A stretch of 64,000 bases of DNA, from positions 4,712,001 to 4,776,000 of the forward strand of contig OY970235.1 of NCBI GenBank assembly GCA_963714145.1. The letters run 5' to 3'. Numbering within the stretch: the stretch's first letter is position 1; each line of letters begins with the position of its first letter. The translations under genes were made by a program, and so were the position numbers. The notes beneath the pieces were generated by a model that saw only the letters and a list, made by a program, of their open reading frames with translations, did not search any database and was not told where the DNA came from. Source of the stretch: JBBWZH01 sp035544115 (GTDB taxonomy: Bacteria > Actinomycetota > Actinomycetes > Mycobacteriales > CADCTP01). Positions 62,511 to 64,000 of the stretch are shown here, piece by piece.

Positions 62511-62901
62511 ACGACCGGGCAGTATCTTCTCGGTATGTTCTGTTGATCTGCCGCGAGTTGCGCCGCGCTCGCGATGACCAGCTCGCCCTGCACCGCAAGA
62601 GTCGCTCTGCCGGTCCGCGAACGAAGCCACCGAAACCCAACCTTCCTACGATGACCAGCTCTTGACGTCCGAGCACCCGCAAAAAGCGGATACCGACGGC
62701 ATACTCACCCCAAACTGTAGGGCAACGGACATGTTCGTACGTGCACGCGAGAACGGACCAGAGGGGATCAAACGCCGTCCCCAACGGGCAGCGTGAGTCG
62801 GTTCGCGCGGGTGGCGGCGGGTCGGTGGTCGTCGGCGAGGCTGGGACCCTCGGTGCGCGCGGCAGCAGCACGCGGCCGGCGGCCCGGCCGTACTGTTGCG
62901 G

Positions 62902-63537
62902 TCACCCCGGGGTCGCCCAGCGCGCGGCCGGGTCGCGCATCGCGGCCACGAGCGCGCAGGTCGCGGCGACCACGATGGCTGACCAGCGCAGGTGAGCGGG
63001 CGTCCACTCCGGGCCGGAACCGACCAGCATCGGGGCCTGGGGAATCGACGCGGCCAGCAACAGCGCCGCCAGCAGCACCGGCGTGGTGATGATGCCGGGC
63101 TGATCGAATCCCTGGTGCCGGGCCCACGCGGCCACCGCCCACAGCACGGTGGCCGCGGCGGCCAGCTCGGTCGTGAGGCCGAGGCCGAGGCTGCACCGAT
63201 CGCCCGCCGGAGCCGAGGGGAGATAGACCGCGAGCACCGCCGCCCACACCGGCACGACGACCGCCGCGGCACCGGCGATCCGCAGCCACAGCCGGCGCGC
63301 CAGGCCGTACGGGCTGGCCTGCAGCGTGATCGCGGCGCTGTCGTCGAGCGCGTAGCCGCTGCCCAGGGCCAGCAGCAGACCCAGGACGCGCAGGTCGCCG
63401 ATGGCGTCGTGGGTGTCGCCGAGGCGCGCCGCCAGGTACCCGGCGACGGCGGCGGCACTCGTCGCGAACGGGGCCAGGCGCAGGCTGCGTACCAGGTGGC
63501 CGGTGCGGACCAGTTCCCGGGCCACGGACGGTGTCAC
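62902..63537 (-). CDS. Membrane protein, possible ABC-type permease subunit
   Basis: A 211-residue protein with about six hydrophobic segments (for example ATSAAAVAGYLAAR, LRVLGLLLALGSGYAL, AAAVVVPVWAAVLAVYL, SAIVVAATCALVAAM). GTG 63537 overlaps the preceding stop (GTGA), so the two membrane proteins are coupled. Pairs of this kind often accompany an ABC ATPase, which would lie beyond the window. No signature motif is visible. Confidence 0.7.
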   Translation of the reverse strand: MTPSVARELVRTGHLVRSLRLAPFATSAAAVAGYLAARLGDTHDAIGDLRVLGLLLALGSGYALDDSAAITLQASPYGLARRLWLRIAGAAAVVVPVWAAVLAVYLPSAPAGDRCSLGLGLTTELAAAATVLWAVAAWARHQGFDQPGIITTPVLLAALLLAASIPQAPMLVGSGPEWTPAHLRWSAIVVAATCALVAAMRDPAARWATPG

Positions 63538-64000
63538 GACAGCTGGAGCCCGCCCAGGACGAGGGTGGCGGCCAGCACCGGCCCGCCGACGAGGACCAGC
63601 CGGCGGCCCTGGGAGCGGTACGCGGCGGCGATGGCGGCGCACGCGCAGAGCCCGGTCAGGTACGCGACGTGCAGCCACGGCCGGCCCGGCACCGGCGTCC
63701 AGCCCTCGAACGTCATCCCGGTCGTCCACCACATCCACCAGACGCCGCCGTCGAAGCGGCGGAACGCGACGAGACCGCCCAGCGTCGCGACCACGAATAC
63801 GATCAGCACGCCGCCGGCGAAGGGCAGCCAGCGGGCGGCGAGGACGCCGAGCAGCCCGGCGCCGGCGATGACGAGCGGAAGCTGGGCCAGCTCGCCGGCG
63901 TTCATCAGATCCTTTGCCGGGATGTCGTTGAGGCTGCTGATCACGGCCATGGCCGCCGCCGCGACGGCGCCGATGCCGGCCAGCGGCAACGCGATGCCCA
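63534..64000 (-). CDS. Membrane protein, 5' end outside the window
   Basis: At least 155 residues with four or five hydrophobic segments (AVAAAAMAVISSL, LVIAGAGLLGVLAA, GGVLIVFVVATLGGLVAF, LTGLCACAAIAAAY, VLAATLVLGGLQLS). The frame stays open to the right edge, so the start lies beyond 64000. Its stop overlaps the next gene's GTG. Likely the first of two membrane subunits of one complex. Confidence 0.7.
   Translation of the reverse strand, partial: GIALPLAGIGAVAAAAMAVISSLNDIPAKDLMNAGELAQLPLVIAGAGLLGVLAARWLPFAGGVLIVFVVATLGGLVAFRRFDGGVWWMWWTTGMTFEGWTPVPGRPWLHVAYLTGLCACAAIAAAYRSQGRRLVLVGGPVLAATLVLGGLQLS

Noticed and set aside
1..64000. CRISPR arrays, tRNA and rRNA genes
   Set aside because: No regularly spaced direct repeats and no tRNA- or rRNA-like sequence were noticed by eye on either strand.

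Overview
The window is very G+C-rich DNA packed with actinomycete-type genes: three large SARP/AfsR regulators with a STAND ATPase and TPRs, a PucR-type regulator, GlxA-type AraC regulators, a MoxR-DUF58-VWA operon, a free-standing Ser/Thr kinase and many small secreted proteins. Starts are often GTG or TTG, and ATGA or GTGA overlaps are common. It looks like a chromosomal segment of a filamentous actinomycete, perhaps of the Micromonosporaceae; the family is an inference from style and was not tested. No rRNA, tRNA or CRISPR array was seen.

Layout. 0-6.1 kb: a tightly packed plus-strand catabolic operon (alpha/beta hydrolase, metallo-beta-lactamase-fold lactonase-like enzyme, SDR, two 3-hydroxyisobutyrate-dehydrogenase-like enzymes, cupin, one single and one tandem carboxymuconolactone-decarboxylase-like protein). 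A good promoter with an overlapping GntR-like operator sits ahead of its second gene. 6.3-13 kb: an AfsR-like regulator, TerC behind a manganese (yybP-ykoY) riboswitch, a PucR-type regulator flanked by two related inverted repeats, a small protein and an arginase-fold protein. 13-17.7 kb: a minus-strand operon (trypsin-like protease, MoxR ATPase, DUF58 protein carrying a one-base frameshift, two VWA proteins). 17.8-22.1 kb: two DJ-1/PfpI proteins, a stand-alone receiver and a NarL-type response regulator meeting at a shared CTAG stop, and a PrsW-type membrane protease. 22.1-26.2 kb: a worn region of gene fragments and small unknowns with an APH-type kinase. 26.3-38.7 kb: P450, a tiny two-cysteine secreted peptide, a xylose-type ABC importer, an intact IS630 element, a Ser/Thr kinase, an aldo/keto reductase, a GAF histidine kinase and a NACHT ATPase with a glycine-zipper membrane tail.

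38.9-54.7 kb is accessory in character. It has two paralogous SARP-STAND regulators in the same orientation, several secreted proteins, a Nudix and an AlkZ-like protein, then a clearly lower-G+C NACHT protein carrying a formylglycine-generating-enzyme-like domain, transposase debris, a broken small gene and a membrane protein with a lectin-like domain. 54.9-64 kb holds secreted proteins (one of 907 residues), a peptidoglycan-binding protein, a sulfotransferase, another transposase remnant, a lower-G+C protein with an injection-system-effector-like N-terminus, and two membrane proteins running off the end.

The candidates most worth following are the two unlike NACHT proteins (36.7 and 49.7 kb), the effector-like protein at 61.2 kb and the 14-residue secreted peptide at 27.7 kb. 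All base positions were read by eye and may be off by a base or so outside the gene ends.
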